The notes beneath the pieces were generated by a model. The model ran no database searches. It saw only the letters and a program-made list of their open reading frames with translations, and had not been told where the DNA came from. Positions 32,688 through 41,925 of a DNA stretch of 64,000 bases are shown here, piece after piece. How positions within the stretch are numbered: position 1 is the stretch's first letter; the number at the start of each line of letters is the position of its first letter. The stretch is from Roseimaritima multifibrata (GTDB taxonomy: Bacteria; Planctomycetota; Planctomycetia; Pirellulales; Pirellulaceae): the NCBI RefSeq assembly GCF_007741495.1, contig NZ_CP036262.1:744001-808000 (forward strand). The letters run 5' to 3'. A program made the translations under genes and the position numbers.

Positions 32688-34148
32688 ATGAAACGGAATA
32701 AGCAAATGAGACGTCGTCCACTACGTGCTGAAGCCCTGGAAAATCGCAACCTTTTGGCCGCTGGATTTGGCATCGAGCACAATTTCGTTGCCCCGGAAGA
32801 CGTTGATGGCAGTGGCGGAGTGACCCCTACGGACGCTCTTCGAGTCATCAACGGTTTGAACCAGCAGGTCCGTGGGGCTCAGGGTGAGTCGCTTGGAGAG
32901 GGCGGGATGATCGACGTGAATGCCGATGGCATGGCAACCCCGAGTGACGCATTGTCCGTCATTCAGTACCTGAATCGCTACGGCATCGACGCGGAAAGCT
33001 TCGCCAGTACGGTCAATCTTGGCGATCGAATTGAGCACTTAGAATCAGCGCTCGAATCGGCTAGTTTGCCCGTCTGGATGGGCCTTGAACGTGCACAGAG
33101 TGTTTTGGATGGATTGCGTGAAGGGATCCTTCCTGAATTGAACCAGTCGCTGCGCTCGGAGGTTTTGCAAGGGTTAAGAGTGGCTGGGGTGCAGGACGAA
33201 CTGGCTGGCGTGCTGTCTGCACTTGAGTCGGCAGGAATCGATCTTCCCGGGCTTCGTGATGCCATCACCGATTTAACTGGAGCTGTCTCCGGCGGAAGCA
33301 GTGGTTCGGATGACTCAGCCGGTAGCTCGGATTACCCAGCCGATGGTGAGGGGTATCCAATCGGTAGTGATCATCCTGGCTGGGGGATTGTGTATTGTTT
33401 GAAGACTGGGAATCCGGTTGCACCTGATGTTGGGGGGGACACTGGTTCTGGATCCGAAGATTCCGGCTCGAGTGATTCCGGGGATCAGGGTTCCAGTGAT
33501 GAAGGAAGCCAGGATGACAGTTCCAGCAACCCACTCGATTTGAATGAGATTCTATCTGGCAGTTTGTCGAAAGCTCTGAGTGCCATCGAAGGGGCCATTG
33601 GGGGAAGTGTTCTTGGTCAGTTGGAAGGTTTGGTAAATCGTTTGGGTTCAGTTGCCGGCTCTTCCAGCCCGATCGATTCGGCTTTGGATCAGATTTTTGG
33701 CGACAATGATTCGGTCCAAGAAGTCCTGTCATCCCTTCCTGATAGTTTGGACCGGATCGGCGATCAGATCGCCGACGCGGTGGATCAAGGAATCTTCAGC
33801 AACCTAGACGACGTCGTCGATCAGGTGGCCGCAGCAAACGCTCGAACCGAGGCTATTTTGCAATCGGTCGGCAGCTTAACCGGCGACATTGGATCGGTAT
33901 TGGATTTCGATCTGGATGATTTGATTGCTTCGCTCCAAAATTCGGATTTGGATATTGACGATTTGGTGGCGGAAGCCGAATCGCTATACGGCCAGTTCAT
34001 TGATTTCTTGGAAAACGCAGGCGTTTCATCGGAAACGATCCAAGTCGTTACCAATAGCCTGGAAAATGCTCTAGAGCATTTGGCCGGTCAGCTTCCCTAT
34101 GGTTTGCTTGATCAGATCTTGGGTAATCAATCGCCGCAAACCGCGTAG
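32688..34148 (+). CDS. Exported dockerin-domain protein
   Basis: 486 aa from the ATG at 32688 (M-K-R-N-K-Q-M-R-R-R). The R-A-E-A-L-E-N-R-N-L-L-A motif is the planctomycete export/surface signature. Next are two dockerin type I repeats with calcium-loop spacing: D-V-D-G-S-G-G-V-T-P-T-D-A and D-V-N-A-D-G-M-A-T-P-S-D-A. The middle has a Gly/Ser/Asp-rich linker (residues 205-290), and the C-terminal half is a set of helical, Asp/Leu/Ile-rich segments with repeated D-x-L-x-D-x-I patterns. Likely a cell-surface or extracellular matrix protein; partner unknown. Confidence 0.82.
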   Translation: MKRNKQMRRRPLRAEALENRNLLAAGFGIEHNFVAPEDVDGSGGVTPTDALRVINGLNQQVRGAQGESLGEGGMIDVNADGMATPSDALSVIQYLNRYGIDAESFASTVNLGDRIEHLESALESASLPVWMGLERAQSVLDGLREGILPELNQSLRSEVLQGLRVAGVQDELAGVLSALESAGIDLPGLRDAITDLTGAVSGGSSGSDDSAGSSDYPADGEGYPIGSDHPGWGIVYCLKTGNPVAPDVGGDTGSGSEDSGSSDSGDQGSSDEGSQDDSSSNPLDLNEILSGSLSKALSAIEGAIGGSVLGQLEGLVNRLGSVAGSSSPIDSALDQIFGDNDSVQEVLSSLPDSLDRIGDQIADAVDQGIFSNLDDVVDQVAAANARTEAILQSVGSLTGDIGSVLDFDLDDLIASLQNSDLDIDDLVAEAESLYGQFIDFLENAGVSSETIQVVTNSLENALEHLAGQLPYGLLDQILGNQSPQTA

Positions 34149-34182
34149 GCGATTTTAAGTAGAGTGGTTTTTCCATATGAAA

Positions 34183-34216
34183 AATGAGGGCTTGCACCAA
34201 AGTGCAAGCCCTCATT
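34183..34216. terminator. Bidirectional terminator
   Basis: Perfect 15-base stem (AATGAGGGCTTGCAC and its complement) with a 4-base loop, between the convergent dockerin gene and ABC permease gene. Confidence 0.7.
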
Positions 34217-34253
34217 CGTTGAATCACCCATTTGCGCGCCGTTTGGGTAGCCG

Positions 34254-35672
34254 TTACGCGTTTAGGTTTTCCGTCACGTTGGTGCGGTAGGCGGCGACGG
34301 CTGGTAGCAGTCCAGCCATTGCCGCGAGGCCCAAGATAAGCGGCAGGATGTATAGCTCGTAGGTTGACGTCGTAAATAGTCCGGGACGAACGCCGGTTTG
34401 GGCTTCGATGGTGCCCCCAGCAATCCAGATCCCTACGTGGGCAAGCAGCCATCCGCAGGCACCACCGATGGTTGCGATCAGTAAGCTTTCCACCAAGATG
34501 ACTCCGGTAACGGTGTCACGTCTGGCTCCCAGAGCCCGCATGACCGCGATATCTTTTTTGCGGTCATTCATCGAATTGTAGATGCTGACCAGAACGCCTA
34601 CGGCGGCAACCACGCAGGTGATGATGGTAATAACCATCAGGGCTTTCAGCAGCGGCGCGACGATCAGTTCCATCAGTTTCGTGATCTCGGCGATCGGTGC
34701 AGCGGCTTGGGCATAGATATCTTCGTTGATTAGGTTCTGCATTTGGGGGCCGTAGAGCGGCATGCCCGTTCGGACCAGAATGCTTGTTACTTCTCGGTTG
34801 CGGATGGGGAGCGGTTTGAATTTTGGAGTGCCTTCGGTAACAACTTCTTCGCCGTCGGCCACCACGACTTCCTGGTCTTTGGAATCGTCGACGGCTGCGA
34901 CCACTTCGGCTTCCGCTTCGTCCTCTTCCATTGGCTTGGCATGTCCGTCCATCAGGTAGAAACCTTCTAGGTTGACAAAAGCCGCCCGGTCGTTGGGGGT
35001 GCCCGTCGGTTTCATGACTCCGACGATGGTGAAGCCCAGATCGTGTCCGTGCCCGCTTGGGTCACCGTGTGTAGGGAAGAATTGGTCGCCGACACCGACT
35101 TTCATTTCTTCTGCAACGCGTGAGCCGACAACCGCTTCGAAGTAGCCATTTTCTTCCGAGTTGTATTCGAAGGGGCGGCCTGCTTGGAATTCGAATTCTT
35201 GGTCAACGTCCAGGCCGTGCCGCAGGTCCGCAAAGAATTGTGGGGTGGTGCCGACGACTCGGAATTGACCGAAGTAATCTCCCAAGGCAAGCGGGATCGC
35301 GAACCCACCACGCACATAAGCGCTGAAGGCTCCGTCTCGCTCGCCAAGTTCAGCCGGCCCGCCGTAGAGTGCAACCTGTTCGGCCCGCTGTTCTTTGGTC
35401 ATGAATTCCATGTACTGCGTGTAGGGCAGATTTTCGATCGGTTGGCTGAGGTAGTAGACCGAATTGAGAGTTAGCTGCAGCGGGCTGCCTTCTGCGCCAA
35501 CGACCAGGTTGTAGCCGACCGATGCGTTCCTTTGGAACGCATCGGAAACGATCCCGTAGACCGCCAAGACGGCGACCGTCAACGCGACGCCAAGGGCGAG
35601 CGAGAGGGTGGTCAAAATGCTGGAAAGCGAGCGTTGCTGGAAATTACGCCAGGCGATTTGAAGAATATTCAT
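34254..35672 (-). CDS. ABC transporter permease, FtsX/MacB type
   Basis: 472 aa. N-terminal membrane helix (S-L-S-S-I-L-T-T-L-S-L-A-L-G-V-A), a large periplasmic domain with an acidic insert at ~265-285 (E-E-D-E-A-E-A-E-V), and three C-terminal membrane helices with the family motif R-K-K-D-I-A-V-M-R-A-L-G-A. Partner of the downstream-overlapping ATPase: its start overlaps that gene's stop by four bases. Such systems move lipoproteins or peptides, or act as mechanotransmission machines; the role here is open. Confidence 0.87.
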   Translation of the reverse strand: MNILQIAWRNFQQRSLSSILTTLSLALGVALTVAVLAVYGIVSDAFQRNASVGYNLVVGAEGSPLQLTLNSVYYLSQPIENLPYTQYMEFMTKEQRAEQVALYGGPAELGERDGAFSAYVRGGFAIPLALGDYFGQFRVVGTTPQFFADLRHGLDVDQEFEFQAGRPFEYNSEENGYFEAVVGSRVAEEMKVGVGDQFFPTHGDPSGHGHDLGFTIVGVMKPTGTPNDRAAFVNLEGFYLMDGHAKPMEEDEAEAEVVAAVDDSKDQEVVVADGEEVVTEGTPKFKPLPIRNREVTSILVRTGMPLYGPQMQNLINEDIYAQAAAPIAEITKLMELIVAPLLKALMVITIITCVVAAVGVLVSIYNSMNDRKKDIAVMRALGARRDTVTGVILVESLLIATIGGACGWLLAHVGIWIAGGTIEAQTGVRPGLFTTSTYELYILPLILGLAAMAGLLPAVAAYRTNVTENLNA

Positions 35673-36358
35673 GACTGAGATGCTCCGGTCGCTGCAGCGA
35701 ATGCAACGTTAATGTCAGCGAGATTTTCCACTCGATCAAATTGGTTGGCGACCTCCATCGAGTGGGTCACCAGCAGCAACGCGACCTCTTCGTCTTGGCA
35801 GGTCTGACGGATGAGGTCGATCACTTGTTGTTGGCTGGCGGGGTCGACGTTCGCGGTCGGTTCGTCAGCGAGCAGAAGTTTGGGTTTGGACGAGAGGGCT
35901 CGCGCGATTGCGACGCGTTGCTGTTGGCCAACGGATAATTGAGCCGGTCGATGGTTTTCTCTGTCGGACAAACCAACGCGATTGAGTAGTTCACGAGCGC
36001 GGCCGATGTCGTGTCGTCCGCTGGCGAACGACATTCCCAAGCGAACGTTTTCCAGCGCCGTAAAACCAGGTAGAAGATTGAAGGTTTGGAAAACGTAGCC
36101 CAACATCGCGGCGCGGTATCGATCACGTCCCGCTTCGCTTAACTCGGTCAGTTCGATATCGCCGACACGGACGGATCCTGCATCCGCGGTCGTCAGTCCT
36201 GCAATGACATGCAGCAGAGTCGTTTTGCCGCCGCCGCTACGTCCGATCAGGACCGCCTGTTCGGCTGCCGCGATCGCGTAATGAGGGATATCCAGCACTG
36301 GCATGCGACCACCGCCGGGTTGGTCAAACGACTTTTTAAGTCCGTTGATGTTGAGCAT
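35669..36358 (-). CDS. ABC transporter ATPase, LolD/MacB type
   Basis: 229 aa. Walker A G-R-S-G-G-G-K-T-T, Q-loop Y-V-F-Q-T-F-N-L-L-P, signature L-S-V-G-Q-Q-Q-R-V-A-I-A-R-A-L, Walker B L-L-L-A-D-E-P-T-A-N-V-D, H-loop V-T-H-S. The LolD-type F-N-L-L-P after the Q-loop places it with FtsX-type permeases, in agreement with the overlapping gene. Confidence 0.92.
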   Translation of the reverse strand: MLNINGLKKSFDQPGGGRMPVLDIPHYAIAAAEQAVLIGRSGGGKTTLLHVIAGLTTADAGSVRVGDIELTELSEAGRDRYRAAMLGYVFQTFNLLPGFTALENVRLGMSFASGRHDIGRARELLNRVGLSDRENHRPAQLSVGQQQRVAIARALSSKPKLLLADEPTANVDPASQQQVIDLIRQTCQDEEVALLLVTHSMEVANQFDRVENLADINVAFAAATGASQS

Positions 36359-36598
36359 CGGATCGATGGGAGTTTAGGTGGGGGGATGGTAGCGGCGAGA
36401 GGCCACTCGGTTAGGCGTTTCGTTTTTTCCGCGATGCCACTAGGTGGCTTGCGGCGTGTTGATTGTCGCCTTTCGCTCCGCGAAAGAACGCTCCCTTAAA
36501 GCTACTTTCGCGAAGCGAAAAGCGATAATCTTTCTCCGCTTTCGATTAAGTCAACAAGCCGCTTACGCGGTCCTGCTGGCAAGCAAATAAACGGCTGC

Positions 36599-37120
36599 CT
36601 ATCGCCGCCGCATTGCACGTTGGAGGCCCCGTTGGGTGTCTCGTTCTTTAATCGTTTGTCGTTTGTCGTGCAGTTGTTTCCCTTTGGCCAATCCCATCAC
36701 GCATTTCGCGATCCCACGTGCATTGAAGTACACACGCAGCGGAATCAGGGTAAGTCCTCGTTCTTTGGCTTTGACCGCAAAGGCTTCTCGTTCGCGGCTG
36801 TGAAGCAACAGTTTGCGTGGGCGACGCGGGTCGTGGTTCCACATTCCAGCGTTGGCATAGTGGCTGATGTCGGCGCCGATCAGCCACAGTTCATTTTTTT
36901 GGAAACGAATGTAGGCTTCATCCAGCGAAAGCTTGCCATCTCGCATCGCTTTAACCTCGCTGCCCATCAAGATCATCCCACATTCAAGGGAATCGATGAT
37001 CTCGTAGCGATGTCTCGCTTTTCGATTCTCCGAGACAATGGTGGTTGTCGGCTGCTGGCTGGAAGCCTTCCCTTTTTTGCCACTGGAAGCGGACTTCTTT
37101 GTGCGATTCTTTTTTGGCAT
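36599..37120 (-). CDS. smpB: SsrA-binding protein SmpB
   Basis: 173 aa from the ATG at 37120. A basic N-terminal extension (K-K-N-R-T-K-K-S-A-S) of ~30 residues precedes the core: E-N-R-K-A-R-H-R-Y-E-I, E-C-G-M-I-L-M-G-S-E-V-K-A-M-R, L-D-E-A-Y-I, R-P-R-K-L-L-L-H, and the C-terminal tail D-K-R-Q-T-I-K-E-R-D that enters the ribosome. It delivers tmRNA to stalled ribosomes. No tmRNA gene is seen nearby. Confidence 0.95.
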   Translation of the reverse strand: MPKKNRTKKSASSGKKGKASSQQPTTTIVSENRKARHRYEIIDSLECGMILMGSEVKAMRDGKLSLDEAYIRFQKNELWLIGADISHYANAGMWNHDPRRPRKLLLHSREREAFAVKAKERGLTLIPLRVYFNARGIAKCVMGLAKGKQLHDKRQTIKERDTQRGLQRAMRRR

Positions 37121-37382
37121 CGGGAGGAATGTCTGGAGCACGGATCAAAGGGACAAACAATCGATTGTAGCTGCCGTGGCACGGTTCGCCGACATCCCTC
37201 ACTACGGAGGCTTGTCGGGGGTGGTTCGGTTTTTCTTTAATCGGCCTGTTTTGGTGTTCCTTTGAGTTGCCCGGAGGCCCACCCTTCGAGTTTATGGTTT
37301 GGGAGGTTACACTTATGCTTAGGAAAATTGTTTAATTCCTGCTGATTTTTCTTTTGACTGCTCCTTTCACGCCGAGAAATCA

Positions 37383-38300
37383 ATGGCTTTTCGTTTGCCA
37401 GTGGTAGCCGAACCTGAAATGCCCGCCGGGACAACGACTTCCGCTTCCGGGCGGTTGCCGCGTTGGTTGAAACGCCCTGTTCCCAAAGGAAACCTGAATC
37501 ATAAAACGTCAGGTTTGCTGGAGGAATTGCGTTTGGAGACGGTGTGCGAGAACGCAAAATGCCCCAATCGGATGGAGTGTTACAGTCAGCAGACCGCCAC
37601 TTTCATGATTCTAGGCAACGTTTGCACGCGGCCATGTGGTTTTTGTGCCGTGCATCGTGGACGTCCTCCGCAGTTGCCTGAAGCGGACGAACCGGAACGG
37701 GTTGCCGAGGCCGCCTATCGACTGGGGCTGAAGCACGTCGTGATCACAAGTGTGACACGCGATGATTTGCCCGATGGGGGGGCTGAGCATTTTTACCAGT
37801 GCATTCTGGCGGTTCGTGAACGGACCGGAGCAAGCGTGGAAGTTTTGACTCCCGATTTCGTGCAGTGCAAACCCTCACTGGACCGCGTGATCGAAGCGGT
37901 TCCTGAAGTATTTAATCACAATATGGAAACCGTCCCCCGTCTATACCGTCGGGTTCGTGGCCCCAAGAGTGATTACGCCTGGACGCTGCGGATGTTGCAG
38001 CACGTTCGAGAATTGAATCCTGTTGTCAAAACCAAAAGCGGATTGATGCTGGGATTGGGAGAAGAACGAGGCGAATTGTTAGACGCTCTGGCTGATTTGC
38101 GAGAGAACAATGTCGATTTCCTGACGCTCGGACAATATTTGCAGCCCGGCGAGAAATATTTGCCAGTGGTTCGCTATGTTCCACCCGAAGAATTTGAAGA
38201 ACTAGGCGATATCGCCAAGCAAATGGGCTTCAAAAAGGTTGCGAGTGGGCCTTTTGTACGAAGCAGTTACCATGCTCGTGACATGGCGGAGACCGAGTAG
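37383..38300 (+). CDS. lipA: Lipoyl synthase LipA
   Basis: 305 aa. Auxiliary cluster C-E-N-A-K-C-P-N-R-M-E-C and radical SAM cluster C-T-R-P-C-G-F-C; later H-N-M-E-T-V-P-R-L-Y-R and G-L-M-L-G-L-G-E. It inserts two sulfurs into protein-bound octanoyl chains to form lipoate for 2-oxoacid dehydrogenases. The final R-S-S-Y-H-A segment contains the conserved Ser that ligates the auxiliary cluster. Confidence 0.96.
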   Translation: MAFRLPVVAEPEMPAGTTTSASGRLPRWLKRPVPKGNLNHKTSGLLEELRLETVCENAKCPNRMECYSQQTATFMILGNVCTRPCGFCAVHRGRPPQLPEADEPERVAEAAYRLGLKHVVITSVTRDDLPDGGAEHFYQCILAVRERTGASVEVLTPDFVQCKPSLDRVIEAVPEVFNHNMETVPRLYRRVRGPKSDYAWTLRMLQHVRELNPVVKTKSGLMLGLGEERGELLDALADLRENNVDFLTLGQYLQPGEKYLPVVRYVPPEEFEELGDIAKQMGFKKVASGPFVRSSYHARDMAETE

Positions 38301-38406
38301 CACAATTGCGCCGCTTCCCTTGAGTGCCCGGGCGGTTTATCCTAGCCGATTGGGCCTGTCAAGTTTTTTGTACGGTATTTTGTGTCGCGGCCCACCGGGA
38401 CTGGCG

Positions 38407-39966
38407 ATGAGCGAATTCCTTCTGCACTACAAACGGCCGGACCCAGCCACATGGGTCTACCTCTCGTCATTTCTGACGATTGGGCTGTTTTTCGTTTTCC
38501 ATCGCTTCTGGAGCATCCGTAATCTCGACATCTTGTTGCTGATCATGTTGGCACCAGGGTTGTTGATGGTTTATGGCGGACGCCGAGACGCCTTCCATGC
38601 CAGTGAACTGGTCGCCGCTGTGGAAGGATTGGAAGCCGGGCGTGAAGAGGCGGCGATGCTGCCGCCGGGGGAAACCCCGTTGAGGGAAGTGGATGATTTG
38701 GTCATCGCTTCCGAGTCCCAGGAGATGTCGGTTGAGCTGCCAGGGACCGAATCGCCAATGGTCGCCCCTCGCGGGACGATGCTTGAAAACGCAGAACGCG
38801 TGAGAGCCTTAAGCGATCAATTGGAATTGTTCGGTGAGCATGAAGCAGGAAACCGGCTGCAGCTGCGCGGATTTATTTGGCTGCTGGGAATCGAGATGCT
38901 GATCCTGCTGCGGTTGCTGCTTGATTCTGCAATGGTCCGGCGCCCTCTGCTGGCCCCTAATCTGACGACCGGCGGGTTGTTTTTTATCGGTGGATCGCTG
39001 CTGGTGTTTTTGATGGCCAACGTGGTCACAAGTACTGCTAGGCAGCAGCGGGAATTAGGCCCAGAGATGAGTCCCGCTGGTTATCCGCTGATCCAGGCGC
39101 TGCCAGCGCTTCCAATCCGAGCGGACGCTTATGAACGTTTGGACGCGCCGATCACTTCTGAGTTACTGGCGTCCAGCGAACCGCCCTCGATCTCTTCATC
39201 CGTGTTGGCTCGGGTGCTGGTGATCTTGGCCCATATTGCGGTTTTGGTAGGGATTGTGTTGATCGGCTATCGCCACTTCGGAAACCTACGTGCTGGAGCG
39301 GGGTGTGCGCTTTTGTATTTGCTGTTGCCTTATACCGCTCAGATGACCGGGAGGGTGGACCATGTCCTGCCGGCGGCAATGTTGGTTTGGGCGGTCTTGT
39401 TCTATCGGCGACCGCTTGTTGCTGGGATCTTTCTGGGGCTGGCTGCTGGCTTGGTTTATTACCCGCTGTTTCTCTTGCCGTTGTGGATCGGTTTCTATTG
39501 GCAACGTGGACGAAAGCGGTTCATTGGGGGCGTGGCGATAACGATCGGTTCGCTGATGTTATGTCTGACGCTGGGCGGATGGTCGGACCTTGGTGACCGA
39601 GTTCAACAGATGTTTGGGTTGTGGTTACCACGTAGTGAAAATCTGCTGGGCGTTTGGGGGCTGGGGTGGTTCCCGATCTGGCGACTACCGGTTCTGGTTG
39701 CGTTCTTGTTGCTGTCCGGTTTTTATGCCGTTTGGCCGGCTCAGAAGAATCTGGGGACGCTGATTAGTTGCTCGGCAGCGTTGATGGTGGCGTCCCAGTT
39801 TTGGCATGGTTATGGAGGAGGGATGTATATCGCTTGGTTCCTTCCCTTGTTGTTGCTGACAATCTTCCGTCCCAATTTGGAAGATCGAGTCGCCCTGAAA
39901 GTAATCGGTGGAGCAAGCGTTTCTAGCAATCGTCGAATATCAGACTCACAGATCGAGGCCGCGTAG
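38407..39966 (+). CDS. Polytopic membrane protein, unknown
   Basis: 519 aa from the ATG at 38407; an upstream start would overlap lipA. About ten membrane segments with a charged soluble insert at residues 65-145. The second half (L-L-L-P-Y-T-A-Q-M-T-G-R-V-D-H-V-L-P-A, then several helices with W-I-G-F-Y-W-Q-R-G) resembles the membrane part of PMT-type glycosyltransferases, but no catalytic D-E-x motif is clear. Its stop directly abuts the MutS-like gene. Confidence 0.75.
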   Translation: MSEFLLHYKRPDPATWVYLSSFLTIGLFFVFHRFWSIRNLDILLLIMLAPGLLMVYGGRRDAFHASELVAAVEGLEAGREEAAMLPPGETPLREVDDLVIASESQEMSVELPGTESPMVAPRGTMLENAERVRALSDQLELFGEHEAGNRLQLRGFIWLLGIEMLILLRLLLDSAMVRRPLLAPNLTTGGLFFIGGSLLVFLMANVVTSTARQQRELGPEMSPAGYPLIQALPALPIRADAYERLDAPITSELLASSEPPSISSSVLARVLVILAHIAVLVGIVLIGYRHFGNLRAGAGCALLYLLLPYTAQMTGRVDHVLPAAMLVWAVLFYRRPLVAGIFLGLAAGLVYYPLFLLPLWIGFYWQRGRKRFIGGVAITIGSLMLCLTLGGWSDLGDRVQQMFGLWLPRSENLLGVWGLGWFPIWRLPVLVAFLLLSGFYAVWPAQKNLGTLISCSAALMVASQFWHGYGGGMYIAWFLPLLLLTIFRPNLEDRVALKVIGGASVSSNRRISDSQIEAA

Positions 39967-41880
39967 GTGGACAACAAGGAAGTTTCTGCATCAGCTATTT
40001 CTGGCTGTCAGGCAGCCATGCAACGTTATGAAGACCGCTTGCAGGTCCTGCAGGAGTCGCGTGAAGCCTGTAAGCAGGTCGATCGCCGTTGGCATATCGC
40101 TCGTTTGTTGGCTTTCTTTTCGGCGCTGGGGTGCCTGTTTTTCGGGTATGTCAGCGAAGGCTTGGCCCCTTTGGTTTGGATCGGTTGGGGATCGGTGATC
40201 GCCTTCTTGGTCATCATCACCCTTCATCAACGGGTGCGTGATGAATTAGAAGAGATTCGTCGAGCTCGTTCGATTGTTCGGCGTTTGCTGTCGCGTTTGC
40301 AGCGTCGCTGGGATCGACTGCCTCTTTGGGAACCGAGCGAATCGTGGATGGAATCCCATGGCGTTTCGGCCGATGTCGCCGACGATTTGGACCTGTTCGG
40401 TCGAGGATCTCTGTTTCAATTGGCTTCGGTTGCATCGACGGGGCCGGGATTGCGCACCCTGGCGAAGTGGCTGGGCGGTCCGGCTGAAGGAGATTCTGCC
40501 GATGCACGCGCCGATGCTATCGAGGTTCTCGCGCCGCTGCGTGAGGAACGCCAGACTTTTTACCTGCTTGCCAAACGAGCCGCCGATGGAACGGCAGAGC
40601 CGGATCGATTTGTCGAATGGGCGGGGGGGGAAACCTTCCTTGATAGTCGACGCTGGATGCTCACCTGGGCTCGGCTTTCACCATTGGTCTTTGTTGGCGT
40701 GTTTATCGTCGCCGTTGCGATGGGAAGCTTGCCGGTGCTGCTGATTGGATGGGGAGCCGTTGTCGGTATCAACGTCCTTTTGACAGTGCTGCAGTTGGGA
40801 CCCGTTCAAGATATTTTTTCGGTCGCTTTAAGTGGTCGCGGGGACGTCGAAGGTTATTCGCAGTTGTTTGCCACCGCGGAACATTTGCCCGATTCACCGG
40901 AAAGTCTTGCTGCGATTCGCAAAACATTGGTTAGCGATCCAGACCGCAGTGCGGTTGCCGGAATGCGTCAGTTGCAGACGGCCGCATCGATGGCTTCCCT
41001 GCGGCATTCGGGGATCCTTTTTATTGCCTACGTGATCCTGCAAGCGGTCGCGCTGTGGGATGTGCATGTTCTGGCAGTGCTCGAAAAATGGCAGGCCAAG
41101 CATGGGCCGCAAGTGACAGATTGGTTCTCGGCTCTGGGGTCGATGGAAGCTTTCATGTCGCTGGCAGCACTCCGCGATGAGTATCCTGATTGGGGGCGAG
41201 CGACTTGGCTGGATGCGTCGCAGGCGGGGACGGTCGAAGCCGAACAACTTGGCCATCCTCTGTTGACCGATCAGGCGAGGGTTTCTAACGACGTTTCGAT
41301 CGGTCCACCTGGAACGGTTCTGTTGGTCACGGGATCGAATATGTCGGGCAAAAGCACAATGCTCCGCTCGGTCGGGTTGAACGTGATGCTTGCCTCGGCA
41401 GGAGCTCCGGTTTGTGCAAAAAAATTCCAGCTTCCGTCGCTTGAACTATCGACCAGCATTCGGGTTCGAGACAGCGTCCGCGAAGGTGTGTCGTTTTATA
41501 TGGCGGAACTGAAGCGGTTGCGGGCGGTGGTTGAACATGCCCGGCGGTTGCAGTCGATGCCCGAACGCAGGGTGCTGTATCTGTTGGATGAAATCCTTCA
41601 AGGGACCAATAATCGAGAGCGGCAGATTGCCGTTGCTCGGGTTTTAGGGCACTTGATCGATACCGGTGCGATCGGAGCGATCAGCACGCACGACCTTGAT
41701 TTGGCCGATGATCCACTTCTCCAGAGTGTGGCAGAACCGGTTCATTTTCGCGAAACGATCGAACAGGATGCAGAAGGACGCGATACGATGACGTTCGACT
41801 ACGTCATGCACCGCGGAGTCACTCCGACCACCAACGCTTTGCGTTTGTTGGAAATGGTCGGGCTGGGCGAGAAGAAATAG
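39967..41880 (+). CDS. MutS-family ATPase with membrane helices
   Basis: 637 aa, GTG start at 39967. The N-terminal ~100 residues hold two membrane helices (L-L-A-F-F-S-A-L-G-C-L-F-F-G, and I-A-F-L-V-I-I-T-L), with another pair near 230-290. The C-terminal third is a complete MutS ATPase: V-T-G-S-N-M-S-G-K-S-T-M-L (Walker A), L-L-D-E-I-L-Q-G-T-N-N-R-E-R (Walker B and signature), and I-S-T-H-D-L. The mismatch-binding domain is absent. It is a membrane-bound MutS-like group of unknown role, not a normal repair MutS. Confidence 0.8.
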   Translation: MDNKEVSASAISGCQAAMQRYEDRLQVLQESREACKQVDRRWHIARLLAFFSALGCLFFGYVSEGLAPLVWIGWGSVIAFLVIITLHQRVRDELEEIRRARSIVRRLLSRLQRRWDRLPLWEPSESWMESHGVSADVADDLDLFGRGSLFQLASVASTGPGLRTLAKWLGGPAEGDSADARADAIEVLAPLREERQTFYLLAKRAADGTAEPDRFVEWAGGETFLDSRRWMLTWARLSPLVFVGVFIVAVAMGSLPVLLIGWGAVVGINVLLTVLQLGPVQDIFSVALSGRGDVEGYSQLFATAEHLPDSPESLAAIRKTLVSDPDRSAVAGMRQLQTAASMASLRHSGILFIAYVILQAVALWDVHVLAVLEKWQAKHGPQVTDWFSALGSMEAFMSLAALRDEYPDWGRATWLDASQAGTVEAEQLGHPLLTDQARVSNDVSIGPPGTVLLVTGSNMSGKSTMLRSVGLNVMLASAGAPVCAKKFQLPSLELSTSIRVRDSVREGVSFYMAELKRLRAVVEHARRLQSMPERRVLYLLDEILQGTNNRERQIAVARVLGHLIDTGAIGAISTHDLDLADDPLLQSVAEPVHFRETIEQDAEGRDTMTFDYVMHRGVTPTTNALRLLEMVGLGEKK

Positions 41881-41925
41881 CCGACCGGAAAATGCCGGAT
41901 TCTTAGCGACTGGTGAGCGAACATC

